DNA of 64,000 nt, taken from Thalassovita mediterranea. Its GTDB lineage: Bacteria > Pseudomonadota > Alphaproteobacteria > Rhodobacterales > Rhodobacteraceae. Positions 47,001 through 56,248 of the stretch are shown here, in pieces. The stretch covers positions 1-64,000 of the forward strand of contig NZ_CYSF01000005.1 of assembly GCF_001458435.1 (NCBI RefSeq), read 5' to 3'. A model generated the notes under the pieces. The model saw nothing but the letters and a program-made list of their open reading frames with translations. It was not told the origin of the DNA and ran no database searches. The stretch's first letter is position 1, and every line of letters starts with the position of its first letter. The translations under genes were made by a program, and so were the position numbers.

Positions 47001-47674
47001 TCTACCTCCGTACGGGGGAGTATGGTGACGGTTCGCTGGGTGAGATTTTCATCGACATGCACAAGGAAGGCGCAGGGTTCCGCGCGATGATGAACAACTT
47101 CGCCATCGCGGTGTCGGTTGGCCTACAATACGGTGTCCCGCTGGAGGAGTTTGTCGACGCTTTCACCTTCACCAAGTTTGAGCCGTCGGGGATTGTGCAG
47201 GGCAACGATTCAATCAAAAATGCCACCTCGATCCTTGATTACATCTTCCGCGAACTGGCGGTCAGCTATTTGGATCGCACCGATCTGGCCCATGTGAAAC
47301 CGCAGGGCGCTACATTCGACGATATCGGGCGCGGCGCTGAGGAAGGCGTCAGCAACGTTGAAGAGCTGAGTGAAACTGCGGCAACTAAATCCTTGGAAAT
47401 GCTAAAACAAATCAGTTCCACCGGCTATCTGCGTAAACGGATGCCGCAGGATCTGATGGGCATGCAGATGCCAGCAACGCATTCAGATGTGGCCGTAGCC
47501 CCTGCGCCGAGCCAGACGGCTGCGTCGTCGTCGCCGGCGGTGGATGCACGTTCCAAGGCCAAGATGCAGGGCTATGAGGGCGAAGCCTGCGGTGATTGCG
47601 GCAACTACACATTGGTGCGCAATGGCACCTGCATGAAGTGCAACACCTGCGGCGCAACATCGGGCTGCAGTTAA
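44063..47674 (+). CDS. nrdJ: Adenosylcobalamin-dependent ribonucleotide reductase (class II)
   Basis: A 1203-residue class II reductase making deoxynucleotides for DNA synthesis without a separate radical subunit. Blocks include [81 protein letters not shown] and the C-terminal Cys-rich zinc motif [27 protein letters not shown]. The start at 44063 (MQIERKFTT) fits the family; an upstream ATG at 43997 adds 22 unconserved residues. A strong terminator follows. Confidence 0.97.
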   Translation: MQIERKFTTAGQDAYAALAFTKTTSEIRNPDGTVVFHLADVEVPDSWSQVASDVIAQKYFRKAGVPVELKKVKEAGVPEFLWRSVPADKGTELGGETSAKQVFDRLAGAWTYWGWKGGYFSTEEDARSYYDEMRYMLATQRAAPNSPQWFNTGLHWAYGIDGPGQGHHYVDYKTGKLTKSKSAYEHPQPHACFIQSVSDDLVNEGGIMDLWVREARLFKYGSGTGTNFSSLRAEGERLAGGGKSSGLMGFLKIGDRAAGAIKSGGTTRRAAKMVICDVDHPDIEQFVNWKVKEEQKVASIVAGSKMHEAKLNAIFAAIRDWDGAIEDATDPKVNVGLKAAVRDAKKVAIPETYVKRVLDYARQGYDSIEFPTYDTDWDSEAYASVSGQNSNNSVRVTDAFLQAVKADEDWALLNRTDGQVAKTVKARELWEDIGHAAWACADPGIQFHDTVNAWHTCLEDGEIRGSNPCSEYMFLDDTACNLASMNLLTFYKDGVFQVEDYMHATRLWTVTLEISVTMAQFPSKEIAQRSYDFRTLGLGYANIGGLLMNMGLGYDSDQGRAMGAALTAIMTGVSYATSAEMAGELGAFAGYERNKQHMLRVIRNHRTAAYGATEGYEALAVKPVPLDLANVPDQRLGELAMQAWDRALELGEEFGYRNAQVSVIAPTGTIGLVMDCDTTGIEPDFALVKFKKLAGGGYFKIINRSVPKALENLGYSAAEIEQIIAYAVGHGSMGNAPGINHTALYGHGFTSAEVEKVEAALASAFDIRFVFNQWTLGEAFCRDTLGIPADRLVDPSFDLLRHLGFSRADIEAANDHVCGTMTLEGAPHLKEEHYHIFDCANPCGKKGKRYLSVDSHITMMAAAQSFISGAISKTINMPNDATIEDCKAAYELSWSLGIKANALYRDGSKLSQPLAAALIEDDEDAAEVLETGTPQEKAQVLAEKVVEKVVIKELVRSHREKMPERRKGYTQKAVVGGHKVYLRTGEYGDGSLGEIFIDMHKEGAGFRAMMNNFAIAVSVGLQYGVPLEEFVDAFTFTKFEPSGIVQGNDSIKNATSILDYIFRELAVSYLDRTDLAHVKPQGATFDDIGRGAEEGVSNVEELSETAATKSLEMLKQISSTGYLRKRMPQDLMGMQMPATHSDVAVAPAPSQTAASSSPAVDARSKAKMQGYEGEACGDCGNYTLVRNGTCMKCNTCGATSGCS

Positions 47675-47773
47675 GACTTAGGTTCCGGGACGGGTGCGCC
47701 TGTCCCAGATGCGGAATGGGCATACAGGCAAATCATTATCGGGCAGTAAACTACGTGCCCATTTCGCAAAACT

Positions 47774-47801
47774 GGCCCCCCTTTGTGGGGGCCTTTTCTT
47801 T
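47774..47801 (+). terminator. Terminator after nrdJ
   Basis: Perfect seven-base stem GGCCCCC/GGGGGCC with a CTTTGT loop, followed by TTTTCTTT, about 100 bases past the nrdJ stop. Confidence 0.85.
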
Positions 47802-47904
47802 GTGCATTGGTGGGGTATCCAGAGACCGGTTTTCCAAGGGATTAAAAGAATACCGTAAAATTCCGTTGTTTTATTGGACAGAGTGACAAGTTTGTGAGGG
47901 TGCG

Positions 47905-49350
47905 ATGAAAATTGAGGCGATTGACGAAGCACAGGCCGACCTAGTGGCGCCTGCCGCCGAAGCAACGGAAACCGCGCGGGATCAAGCGATCCACGAAATC
48001 GCACAGCGCATTGGTTCATTGTCGGTGTCTCTGGCATCGGCTAGCGGTGAAATCTCTGATACCAGTGTGCGAGTTATTTCAGAAGCAGAGGTTTTTCAAT
48101 CTCTTAGCGTTAAAACCTCACAGTTGACTGTGCAGGGGAAATCGGTTTTGGACAGCGCCAATTCCGCTGTCGACATGTCAGAGAAAGCCGAAGAAACAGT
48201 CTGCGCCACCTCTCAGCGGTTGGGCGCGATGGTTGAGGATGTGAAAGATCTCATCGAACGGGTGCAGGGTATTTTCGATCGTCTGTCAGGGCTGGAGATC
48301 AGTTTGGATCGCGTCGCCACGGTGTCGACAGAAGTTGACAATATCTCGCGCAAAACGAACCTGCTGTCACTCAACGCATCTATCGAGGCGGCGCGTGCCG
48401 GACGGCATGGGCGTGGCTTCATGGTTGTGGCACAAGAGGTCAAAGACCTGTCCAACCTAACAAGTGAGGCGACTGGTGAAATCCACAACACCATCGCAGA
48501 GCTTAGCAAAGATATGCGTGGCCTGATCGAGGACGCCGAACAGGCCGTGGATAGCGCAAATTGCATCCGCCGCCAAACACGTGGCATCGGCGAAGAGATT
48601 GAGGACATCCCACAGACCCTGTCGCGGATGTCCACCTCGCAGCGCGATATTCTGAAAGCCAGCGAAGAGATCACAAGTGTGACCGACGAAGTTGCGCAAA
48701 CCATCCAATCTCTGACGGACGACGTGACCACCAGTGCCGACAGTTTGCGTGATGCTCAGTCTGCCCTCGAAGATATCACCGAAGATGCTGAAACCATCAC
48801 CGGCATGGTGTCTCAGATGGGCGTCGAAACGATTGATACGCCATACATTCAGGCGGTACAGGCCGCAGCCCAGGAGGTGTCAGACCTGTTTTCCGAGGCG
48901 GTGAATTCGGGCCGTATTTCAATGGCGGATCTGATGGATACCAACTACACCCCGATCCCCAACACCAATCCGGCGCAGGTCATGGCCGTTTTCACCCCCT
49001 ATATGGACAGCGTTCTGCCGGCCATTCAGGAACGTATGCTGGATCTGTCAGGGGATGTGGTGTTCTGCGTGGCGCTGAACAAAGATGGGTATCTGCCGAC
49101 GCACAACAAGAAATTCTCGCTGCCACAGATAGAGGGCGAGGTGGCCTTTAACAGCAGCTTCTGTCGCAATCGCCGTATCTTTGATGACCGCGTCGGCTTG
49201 GCCGCTGGAAGGTCGACAAAGCCCTTTCTGATGCAGGCCTATCGCCGTGACATGGGCGATGGGAACTTTGCAATGATGAAGGATCTGTCGGCGCCGATCT
49301 ATATCAACGGCACGCACTGGGGCGGTCTGCGTCTGGGCTATAAGGCCTAG
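47905..49350 (+). CDS. Soluble methyl-accepting chemotaxis-like protein with C-terminal sensor
   Basis: A 481-residue protein with no membrane segment. Residues about 25-270 form long coiled coils with the signalling hairpin region NISRKTNLLSLNASIEAARAGRHGRGFMVVAQEVKDLS (150-185). The C-terminal part (about 300-481) is a compact sensor ending in FCRNRRIFDDRVGLAAGRSTKPFLMQAYRRDMGDGNFAMMKDLSAPIY, a block found at the end of several alphaproteobacterial chemoreceptors. The order, signalling first and sensor last, is inverted relative to membrane receptors. The ligand is unknown and no che genes are in the window. Confidence 0.85.
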   Translation: MKIEAIDEAQADLVAPAAEATETARDQAIHEIAQRIGSLSVSLASASGEISDTSVRVISEAEVFQSLSVKTSQLTVQGKSVLDSANSAVDMSEKAEETVCATSQRLGAMVEDVKDLIERVQGIFDRLSGLEISLDRVATVSTEVDNISRKTNLLSLNASIEAARAGRHGRGFMVVAQEVKDLSNLTSEATGEIHNTIAELSKDMRGLIEDAEQAVDSANCIRRQTRGIGEEIEDIPQTLSRMSTSQRDILKASEEITSVTDEVAQTIQSLTDDVTTSADSLRDAQSALEDITEDAETITGMVSQMGVETIDTPYIQAVQAAAQEVSDLFSEAVNSGRISMADLMDTNYTPIPNTNPAQVMAVFTPYMDSVLPAIQERMLDLSGDVVFCVALNKDGYLPTHNKKFSLPQIEGEVAFNSSFCRNRRIFDDRVGLAAGRSTKPFLMQAYRRDMGDGNFAMMKDLSAPIYINGTHWGGLRLGYKA

Positions 49351-49380
49351 GTCAGGATCGCTGGGCGCTGGACGCGTGCA

Positions 49381-49848
49381 TTAAGCACGCCGCAGCGCCG
49401 CCACAATCCATAGGGCGGCCAGCGCGAATGATGCCAGCGCGTTCCAGCTGGCCATTGACAGCCCAAACAGTTCCCAGCTGACCTGATCGCACATCACGAT
49501 ATTCGCGCCCTCAGTGGACAGCAGGCTGCCCATGTCCAAACCAGCACCGCCGCCGGTGCAGCTGTCGGGGCCTTCCCACCACTTGCGTTCGACGCCGGTG
49601 TGATAAACCGCTATCCCACCGGTTGTTGCGGCCGCCATTGCGCCCAAAACCGCAAACACGCGCAATCCGCCCAGCATCAGTGCAATACAGCCGATCAGGA
49701 TTGCCGCCGCATGCGGCCAGCGTTGCCAAAGGCACATTTCGCAGGGTGGGTAGCCCAAAAATTGAAACATAAAGGCGCCACCCAGAAGGGTGATAGAGCC
49801 AAGTGTCGCCAGAGCGATAAGGGTGCGTTGGTCGGGCAATTGGGTCAT
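49381..49848 (-). CDS. dsbB: Disulfide bond formation protein B
   Basis: A 155-residue inner-membrane protein with four helices. The first periplasmic Cys pair is PPCEMCLWQRWP (Cys36, Cys39). The second is split between GPDSCTGGG and VMCDQVSWE. DsbB passes electrons from DsbA to quinone. The start at 49848 overlaps the yqaA-like stop by four bases (ATGA). Confidence 0.92.
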   Translation of the reverse strand: MTQLPDQRTLIALATLGSITLLGGAFMFQFLGYPPCEMCLWQRWPHAAAILIGCIALMLGGLRVFAVLGAMAAATTGGIAVYHTGVERKWWEGPDSCTGGGAGLDMGSLLSTEGANIVMCDQVSWELFGLSMASWNALASFALAALWIVAALRRA

Positions 49849-50423
49849 AGGAACTTCACCAGATAGAAACCGCCGATGAGGATCACCAGAAACAGGGTGA
49901 ACATCAACCCCAGGCGGCGTTCGATAAATTCTCGGATCGGCGCGCCGTATTTCCACAGCAGGGCCGCGACGATAAAGAACCGCAATGCGCGTGCGATGAT
50001 TGCAGTAATGACAAAAGTGGCGAAGGGCATCGCGGTCCAGCCGGACATGATGGTGATCACCTTGAACGGGAAGGGCGTGATGCCGGCGCCCAGTACGGCC
50101 CAGAACCCCACGCCGTTAAAGCGTGCATTAAACTCTGCCATCGAGTCGGCTTTGCCCATCGCCTCCAGCACCGGGCGGCCCAGCTCTTCGTAGAAAAACG
50201 CGCCGATGCCATATCCCAGCAAACCGCCAAGAACAGATCCGACCAATGCGACCAGCGCGATCAGCCATGCTTTGCTAGGGCGGGCCAATACCATAGGGAT
50301 CATCAAAACATCCGGCGGGATCGGGAAGACCGAGGCTTCGATAAAAGCGATGAAAAACAAAACCCACAGCGCCCGTGGGTGGTCCGCAAAGGACATCGTC
50401 CAGTCGTATAGCTTTTTGATCAT
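49845..50423 (-). CDS. YqaA-family (SNARE-associated/DedA-like) membrane protein
   Basis: A 192-residue protein with four to five hydrophobic segments. The family features are EASVFPIPPDVLMIPMVLARP, LVGSVLGGLLGYGIGAFFYEE and GAGITPFPFKVITIMSG. Members may act as membrane lipid or proton-linked transporters; no substrate is assigned. The start at 50423 is preferred to ATG 50462, which adds 13 polar residues. It is coupled to dsbB by a four-base overlap. Confidence 0.88.
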   Translation of the reverse strand: MIKKLYDWTMSFADHPRALWVLFFIAFIEASVFPIPPDVLMIPMVLARPSKAWLIALVALVGSVLGGLLGYGIGAFFYEELGRPVLEAMGKADSMAEFNARFNGVGFWAVLGAGITPFPFKVITIMSGWTAMPFATFVITAIIARALRFFIVAALLWKYGAPIREFIERRLGLMFTLFLVILIGGFYLVKFL

Positions 50424-50711
50424 GCCCGCCTCGCTGTTTCGCCCTTTACGCCAGCTTTCCACCCAAGGGTCAACCGCCTAAAGCCATTGTGGGCGGCCTC
50501 TTGCACGTGGATAAACTGGTGCGGGCGATTTCGGGGCGCACTGCTCGGCACTTGGGCAGGATGCTGGGGCAGGGTGCTGGCCGATGTGCTGGTGCGCTGG
50601 CGATCGAGGGGGCAAAACCGTTACGGCGACCTCGGGATTAAAAAAACTATCCCGGACAAGCGCTTTCGCTCTGGACGAAGCGCTGCGGTGGGGGTAAATC
50701 ATCCCAGCGTT

Positions 50712-50797
50712 GCCCAAGTGGCGGAATGGTAGACGCAGGGGATTCAAAATCCCCCGCCTTTGCGGGCGTGCCGGTTCGAGTCCGGCCTTGGGTACCA
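50712..50797 (+). tRNA. tRNA-Leu (CAA anticodon)
   Basis: An 86-base type II tRNA. Acceptor arms GCCCAAG (50712-50718) and CTTGGGT pair with one G-T wobble, followed by A and CCA. The anticodon stem GGGGA/TCCCC holds TTCAAAA, anticodon CAA. A long variable arm (CCGCCTTTGCGGGCG) is present, as expected for leucine. Confidence 0.95.
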
Positions 50798-50805
50798 TTA
50801 AAATC

Positions 50806-50844
50806 AAAGGCTTGCGGTGTTTCATCCGCGAGCCTTTGTTTTTT
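50806..50844 (+). terminator. Terminator after tRNA-Leu
   Basis: Arms AAAGGCTTGCGG (50806-50817) and CCGCGAGCCTTT (50826-50837) pair with one mismatch and run into a T-rich tract. Confidence 0.8.
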
Positions 50845-51187
50845 GGGAATTGCGATACCTGCAGCACCTATAGTTCAACCATCACCTTTGCCAGCTGCCG
50901 AACAGCTTTGCCATGTGTGTTGGCCACGTCGTCGTTGACATCAATCCTTGCGCGCCATAGTGGGGTTAGTCGAATAGTGCCGAGCTTTTGGGCTCAAATT
51001 TAAAATCAGTACCTTATGGCGTATGAAGGACGTCCAAGCCAACACTCACGGCGCATCATTATAGACGCGTTCACGTAACCCAAACCCCCTCGATTCTGAG
51101 CGATTTAATTTCATTGCGCATGTTTTCGCGTCATAAACTTGTTCGGATCGGGATTTTTAATTTAGACCAACGGTTTCAATACACTCC
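50845..51187. other. A/T-rich intergenic region before the aminotransferase cassette
   Basis: About 340 bases without a plausible gene. The last 200 bases are A/T-rich and should hold the promoter of the downstream cassette, but I see no confident -35/-10 pair and no repeat of the tRNA 3' end. Confidence 0.5.
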
Positions 51188-52270
51188 ATGAACCCTACTG
51201 CCGAGGCTCGCGTGAGCCAGACCACTCAGATCTCAAGCGTGGCGTTTGTCGAAGACAAGTTGCCGAACTACGCCAGAATTCAATCCTACTTGGATCAATC
51301 CGCCGAGGCGCGGCATTGGGCCAACAGTGGCCCCTTGTTTCAAAGCCTGGCCGCTCGGTACGCAGAGTTTTTGAACCTACCGTCAACCAGCCAGATTTTC
51401 CCCTGCGCGAATGCAGGTTTGGGGCTCGAGGCGATGGCGCGTGTTTGGGCCGCGAAAAAAGGGCGGAAACTTCGCTGGGCACAACCAAGTTTTAGCTTCA
51501 AGAACTTGGGGCGCGGTTACTTCGCGGATGGTCCCATTGTTGATTGCGCTCGCAGTGGCCTTTTGGACCTCGACCGCTTGGCGCAACTGCCAGCTGATAG
51601 CTACGACGGTATCATTGCGGTTAATCCGGTTGGGATGGCCAGCGATTTTTCTGCGGTGATTGAATTTGCCAGATCGCAGGGCAAACCACTTTTGCTCGAC
51701 AATGCTTCTGGGCTTTGTTCGCAGGTGCCGGATTGGCCTTGGCAGTGTTTCAGCCTGCACCATACCAAACCGTTCGGGATGGGCGAAGGCGGTATGGCCC
51801 TGATCCCTGCGGAATGCGCTGCTGAATTTCAACGCATCATTGGATACGCCGACACGCCAGAGCAGGCCGATAATTGGCTGAACAATGCCAAGCTTTCGGA
51901 TATTTCTTGTGCCTTCCATCTAGATCGCCTCGATCAGCTGCCGCAGTGGTTGCCAGCAAGTCTGGAGCAAAAGGCCCGCATCCATTCCATCGCGCAAGAG
52001 TTTGATTTGATGCCGATTGGGCAGGACCCTGTTGGTGATGATCAGATGCCTGTGACATCTCTTGCGTTTAGGGCGCCTGCCGTGGTGCCGATCGAAAATC
52101 TGGCAAGGGCGACGACGTTCCGGCCAGGTAAATACTATGTGCCAATCGCTGACACACCCGTTGCCAGCGATCTGTTTGCGCACATCGTGAATATTCCAGC
52201 GCATCCGACGATGGCACGTCTAACTGATGCGCAAATTCGCGAAGACATCTCAAAAATTCTAGCTGGATAA
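51188..52270 (+). CDS. DegT/DnrJ/EryC1-like aminotransferase
   Basis: A 360-residue PLP enzyme of the sugar-aminotransferase fold. ANAGLGLEAMARVW stands where the family has its CSNGTDAL block, LLLDNASG carries the PLP-binding Asp171, and the Schiff-base Lys194 is in SLHHTKPFGMGEGGMAL. The usual sugar-binding details are weakly kept, so the substrate may not be a nucleotide sugar. ATG 51188 lacks a ribosome site; GTG 51212 has GAGG just upstream and may be the true start. It is the first gene of a packed four-gene cassette, three bases before the BKACE gene. Confidence 0.82.
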   Translation: MNPTAEARVSQTTQISSVAFVEDKLPNYARIQSYLDQSAEARHWANSGPLFQSLAARYAEFLNLPSTSQIFPCANAGLGLEAMARVWAAKKGRKLRWAQPSFSFKNLGRGYFADGPIVDCARSGLLDLDRLAQLPADSYDGIIAVNPVGMASDFSAVIEFARSQGKPLLLDNASGLCSQVPDWPWQCFSLHHTKPFGMGEGGMALIPAECAAEFQRIIGYADTPEQADNWLNNAKLSDISCAFHLDRLDQLPQWLPASLEQKARIHSIAQEFDLMPIGQDPVGDDQMPVTSLAFRAPAVVPIENLARATTFRPGKYYVPIADTPVASDLFAHIVNIPAHPTMARLTDAQIREDISKILAG

Positions 52271-52273
52271 GTC

Positions 52274-53122
52274 ATGCAAACCAACGCTTTCATCCTCAAC
52301 ACGGCGTTTACTGGCGCCGTGAGTGATAAGTCCAAAAACCCCAACGTTCCCTATACGGTTGACGAAATCGTCGCGGATGCAAAACGGTGTGTGGGCCATG
52401 GCACCGCGATTGGGCATTTTCATGTGCGTACCGATGAAGGGGCCCCGACCAATGATCCGGATCGTTACGCCCGCCTGATTGCCGGACTGCGTGCCGAGAA
52501 CAGCCTGAAGGACCTGATCGTTGTGGCCTCTACCAGTGGGCGTCATGGTCAAACCATCGAAGAGCGTTGCGCTGTTTTGAAGCTGCCAATGGATGAACGT
52601 CCAGATATGGGCAGCTTGACTCTATCATCCCTGAACTTTGCAACAGGTCCCAGTGTGACCAGCCCAGACGGTATTCGCAAACTGGCTGAGACCATGCTCG
52701 CTTGTGGTGTGAAGCCTGAACTCGAAGTGTTTGACCTTGGGATGTTGAGTTTTGCACACCAGCTTATCCACGAAGGGCTGATCGAAGGTCCGTTTTACAT
52801 CAACATCATCCTTGGCAACCAATCTGGCGCCATGCCACGGATCGCAACTGTCGCCGCATTGATGTCAGAGCTGCCTGAAAACGCCATCGTTAGTTTCGGG
52901 GGCATTGCCCGCCATCAGGTTGCGGCCCACCGCTATGCTGTCGCGGTGGCAGGTGGTGCGCGTACCGGACTAGAAGACAACCTGGTGCTGGATCGCAATC
53001 GGACCCTTGCGGACAATGCCACTTTGACGCAGCGCCTGGCGGCAATGGCGACCTCGGCTCAACGATCGATTGCGACCGCCCGCGAGGTGCGAGACCATCT
53101 TGGCTTGAAGCAACGAGGATAA
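52274..53122 (+). CDS. BKACE-family beta-keto acid cleavage enzyme
   Basis: A 282-residue TIM-barrel protein of the DUF849/BKACE family. These enzymes condense a beta-keto acid with acetyl-CoA and release acetoacetate and a new acyl-CoA; the first known member acts on 3-keto-5-aminohexanoate in lysine fermentation. The zinc ligands are visible in IGHFHVRTDEG (His48, His50). LEVFDLGML and FYINIILGNQSGAM match other conserved strands. The rest of the lysine fermentation path is absent, so another substrate is likely. It lies three bases after the aminotransferase and six before the glycosyltransferase. Confidence 0.85.
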   Translation: MQTNAFILNTAFTGAVSDKSKNPNVPYTVDEIVADAKRCVGHGTAIGHFHVRTDEGAPTNDPDRYARLIAGLRAENSLKDLIVVASTSGRHGQTIEERCAVLKLPMDERPDMGSLTLSSLNFATGPSVTSPDGIRKLAETMLACGVKPELEVFDLGMLSFAHQLIHEGLIEGPFYINIILGNQSGAMPRIATVAALMSELPENAIVSFGGIARHQVAAHRYAVAVAGGARTGLEDNLVLDRNRTLADNATLTQRLAAMATSAQRSIATAREVRDHLGLKQRG

Positions 53123-53127
53123 GGCCC

Positions 53128-54216
53128 ATGCCGCGCAAGAAGGTCGCGTTGGTTTTTTCGTCCAGCAACACCCAGTTCATCATGGACAGGTTGGTGGGCG
53201 AATTCGACCAACAAGGGTTTGATGCCATCGAGTACACCGATGGCGATCCTGACCTGCTGGATGCGGACGCGATCATCCTTGCCGCTGATATCAGCAAACT
53301 GACAAAGACCGTGCGTCTTTTGATGCAGAATGCTGCCAGTCGCCCCCCCACCATTGCCTGGGCCTATGAGCCGGTGATCCCAAACGATTTTGCGGCTTGG
53401 GCCAATACTTGGGCCAGCCGCGCCATCGCAACAGCACAGGCCGCCAAGCGGCATCAAAAGCTGATGCGGCGGCTGACTCGGCTTATGTTCGCGTCCATTA
53501 GTCTGTTCGGCACGGGACCATGGGGGCGCAGCCTGACTGCGAAAGAATTACAATTTTCATACGCTTACACGTTGGCGCTAAAGTCCGGTTTAAATCAGGG
53601 CTGGATCGATGGTGTGGCTTGTAGCACCTATGAAAAAAAGGACACGGTCGCCAATTGGGGGGCGCCGACAACATTTGCGCCCCTTAGTATCGATTGGAAA
53701 CCAGAGCGTGAGCCTGCGTTCGAGGAAAAACGTGATATCGACGTTTTGTTTCTGGGCAGGCTAAGCAATTGGCGGCGCACAACCCGTTTGATGCGCTTGT
53801 CGACCAAACTGCGTCGTGCAGGTTACAACGTAAAGATCGTGACCCATGGCCTTCGGGGCAAAGAACGCGATGCGGTGTTGGATCGGACCCGTATTGTGCT
53901 GCATCTGACCAAATACCCTTGGGATACAGCGTGGATGCGGTTCTATATGGCCAGCACCCATGGGGCAGCGGTTGTCAGTGAAACATTGTCAAACCCATCG
54001 CCTATGCGCCCCGGACAAGATTTCAAAACTGCGGATGCCCGCGATCTTGAGGCGCAAATTCTGGGGCTGCTAACAGATGAAGCAGAACGCCAACTGTGCG
54101 TGTCGAACTGCCGACAGACAATCGATGCAAAAATGAGTTTCCGCCAAAGCGTCGCTGCAATGATTGCTTTGGCGGAGCAAGCAAAGGACAAGGGGAAACC
54201 ATGCCGTCAGATCTGA
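53128..54216 (+). CDS. CgeB-like glycosyltransferase
   Basis: A 362-residue protein with two Rossmann-like halves (GT-B type). The C-terminal half shows IDVLFLGRLSNWRRTTRLMRL, VKIVTHGLRG, RTRIVLHLTKYPWDTAWMRFYMASTHGAAVVSE, the layout of CgeB/GT1-like transferases in which the acidic and small-residue loops bind nucleotide sugar. Neither donor nor acceptor can be named. GAGGATAAGG precedes the ATG. Its last 16 bases overlap the acyltransferase gene. Confidence 0.72.
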   Translation: MPRKKVALVFSSSNTQFIMDRLVGEFDQQGFDAIEYTDGDPDLLDADAIILAADISKLTKTVRLLMQNAASRPPTIAWAYEPVIPNDFAAWANTWASRAIATAQAAKRHQKLMRRLTRLMFASISLFGTGPWGRSLTAKELQFSYAYTLALKSGLNQGWIDGVACSTYEKKDTVANWGAPTTFAPLSIDWKPEREPAFEEKRDIDVLFLGRLSNWRRTTRLMRLSTKLRRAGYNVKIVTHGLRGKERDAVLDRTRIVLHLTKYPWDTAWMRFYMASTHGAAVVSETLSNPSPMRPGQDFKTADARDLEAQILGLLTDEAERQLCVSNCRQTIDAKMSFRQSVAAMIALAEQAKDKGKPCRQI

Positions 54217-54863
54217 AATCGCCCACGCCACTCCTGATGCTTGGTGCACGCGCCTATAGCGAAGTGCTGCTGGACATGTTCGAGTGCCTGTCAGACCAGT
54301 ATTCCTTCGACGCGCTGGTCGAAAACCAGGACCGTGCGAATTGCGACACCACTGTCGGTGATCTGCCTGTCATCTGGCACGAAGACGTCGCATCGTATCT
54401 GCCGACACACAAAATGGTCTGTGCATTGGGCACGACGCTGCGGAACAAATGGATCGAAGAGTGCGAGGCAATGGGGTTTTCTTTTGCGACATTGGTGCAT
54501 CCCAGCAGCGTTGTCTCCAAAAGAACCGCCTTGTCTGACGGGGTGATCATTGATGCCGCCTGCGTTGTGGCTGGGTATTCGACCCTTGGACCGCATAGCC
54601 GACTGGGGCGGCGGGTTTCGCTGGGCCATCACACCAAGATCGGCGCTTATACCACCATCCACCCCGGCGCAGTCATTTCGGGGAATTGCAACATAGGCAG
54701 TCAGGTCGTTTTGGGATCCGGTACAGTTGTCATTGACGGCGTCACTATTGGCGATGGCGCAGTCACCGCTGCGGGCACAATCGTAAACAAGGATATCCCG
54801 CCCAGAGTGCTGGCCGCAGGCAATCCTGCCTCCATCAAGCGCGAGGATTACGGCCCGCGCTAG
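54201..54863 (+). CDS. PglD/NeuD-like sugar O- or N-acyltransferase
   Basis: A 220-residue protein. The N-terminal Rossmann-like domain (residues about 10-95, TPLLMLGARAYSEVLLDMFE) is followed by a left-handed beta-helix of hexapeptide repeats (about 100-205, with VIIDAACVVAGYSTLGPHSRLG, VSLGHHTKIGAYTTIHPGAVISGNCNIG). The His pair in LGHHTKIG corresponds to the catalytic base region. The family acylates amino- or nonulosonic sugars with acetyl-CoA. AAGGGGAAACC precedes the ATG, which lies inside the end of the glycosyltransferase. Confidence 0.86.
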   Translation: MPSDLKSPTPLLMLGARAYSEVLLDMFECLSDQYSFDALVENQDRANCDTTVGDLPVIWHEDVASYLPTHKMVCALGTTLRNKWIEECEAMGFSFATLVHPSSVVSKRTALSDGVIIDAACVVAGYSTLGPHSRLGRRVSLGHHTKIGAYTTIHPGAVISGNCNIGSQVVLGSGTVVIDGVTIGDGAVTAAGTIVNKDIPPRVLAAGNPASIKREDYGPR

Positions 54864-54927
54864 GTCCCACTTGCTTCGCATCATTGCCTTGTTTATCCCT
54901 ACCGCCGATGAGCGAGGAGTAATGGCG

Positions 54928-55110
54928 ATGATGCGGGCAGAGCGACTGGCCGACGGGCAGATCAAATTATCTGGACCCGTCTGGCATGAGGTCTTTGGCG
55001 AAGAACGCCGTTTGCCTTGGGCGCGGTGGTATCGTCAAATGTATGAAGACTGCGGCGCGCCGACATATCTGCAGGCGGCCGAAGCTTTGGAGGCCCTAGG
55101 CGACCCCTAA
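54928..55110 (+). CDS. Small uncharacterised protein
   Basis: A 60-residue protein beginning MMRAERLADGQIKLSGPVWHEVFG. GGAG lies eight bases before the chosen ATG; an ATG at 54922 and a longer form from 54871 are possible. The composition is soluble with several Trp and Tyr. No family is recognised. It follows the acyltransferase by 64 bases and may be the tail of the same unit. Confidence 0.55.
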   Translation: MMRAERLADGQIKLSGPVWHEVFGEERRLPWARWYRQMYEDCGAPTYLQAAEALEALGDP

Positions 55111-55131
55111 GAGCGCCATGATGACGGCCCC

Positions 55132-56208
55132 TTAGCTGACGCGGGCACCTGCAAGGCGCGCTTCGATGTCCTGAAACATAACGACCAGCGGTTTGGTTTC
55201 ACGTTCCAGTTCCGCAAAGGCCTGACCGCGTTTCAACAGCGCCTGCATCATTGTCGGATGTGCGCCAACACGATCCGAGCGGTAAATTTCGTCCAGCGTG
55301 AACCATTTACCTTTTTTGCTGAGGTGGCGCCCAATCCGACGGGTGCGCAGAGCGATCAGCAGCGTGGTCATGATGTGGAACCGCCGCAGGATCAAATCGG
55401 CGGCGATCCCGTGATGTTCCCGGACCTGACGCTCAAACAGCGGGTAGATCTGATCAAACGCGAGGGCAGGGTATTCATCCGCCGCCAGCCATGCCAGATC
55501 TTCATAGCCCGCGCCAAGACAACTGTCTTCGAAGTCGAACCAGCCCATTGTGCCGTTCGGCGACAGGGCCGCGTTGGCAAATCGGTTGTCCCACTTCAGG
55601 AAACAGGCATTGGTGGGCAGAAAATGCCGTGCCACTGCATCACGGTCGTAGTTCGGCAGGCGAACCCCGAACACACCTGCGGTGCGCCACGGGCCATCCA
55701 CGAAATAACCCAGATCTTTGCGGTGCTCGAACAAAACCGGAACCTCTGCCTGCGGGAAGGGGTGCCCAATGTCCATTTGATAGCCAAACACCGAAGAAAT
55801 CGCGCGGTCCATCAGTTCAATGCGTCCCGCCGTATCAGTGTTGCGCATGTCCTGCGCCACGGTGACGTCACCCATATCGGTCTGTACCAGAATGCCGTCA
55901 CGGTCTGCGATGATCTGCGGAAAATGGTCCGTAAGCGGCGCCAGATGTTGCAGAATGCGTGCTTCGCGCTTGGCGCCGTTTTCGTAGTCGCGACAGGATG
56001 CGATTACGGTCTGGGTTCCGGTATAGATGCGAAAAACGGCCCGGTCGCGCCCACCTGGGCAGGCCACTTTGATCACGGTTTCCCCCAATGTGGCCTCAAC
56101 CACATTAATCACGTGGTCGACAGATACACCTGCAACCTCGGCCACTTGGGGGGTGGCGTCGCGGATTGGGGCAGGGGGCGTTGGGGTATGTAGGGCTGTG
56201 TTGGTCAT
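55132..56208 (-). CDS. APH-fold phosphotransferase
   Basis: A 358-residue kinase-like protein of the aminoglycoside/choline kinase superfamily. The catalytic Asp-Asn pair is in FLKWDNRFANA and the metal motif is WFDFEDSCLGAGYEDLAWLA. An N-terminal lobe with VFRIYTGTQTVIASCRDYENGAKREARIL fits the nucleotide-binding part. The substrate is unknown; choline, sugars or antibiotics are all possible within the family. It is convergent with the small gene at 54928 and upstream has no strong ribosome site. Confidence 0.78.
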   Translation of the reverse strand: MTNTALHTPTPPAPIRDATPQVAEVAGVSVDHVINVVEATLGETVIKVACPGGRDRAVFRIYTGTQTVIASCRDYENGAKREARILQHLAPLTDHFPQIIADRDGILVQTDMGDVTVAQDMRNTDTAGRIELMDRAISSVFGYQMDIGHPFPQAEVPVLFEHRKDLGYFVDGPWRTAGVFGVRLPNYDRDAVARHFLPTNACFLKWDNRFANAALSPNGTMGWFDFEDSCLGAGYEDLAWLAADEYPALAFDQIYPLFERQVREHHGIAADLILRRFHIMTTLLIALRTRRIGRHLSKKGKWFTLDEIYRSDRVGAHPTMMQALLKRGQAFAELERETKPLVVMFQDIEARLAGARVS

Positions 56209-56248
56209 GGGATTTATGGCTTCAAACGTGAAGCAATTGATACTGGTT

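Noticed and set aside
51188-53122. Lysine fermentation operon
   Set aside because: Only the BKACE enzyme is family-like; aminomutases and the other pathway genes are absent and the neighbours are sugar-type enzymes.
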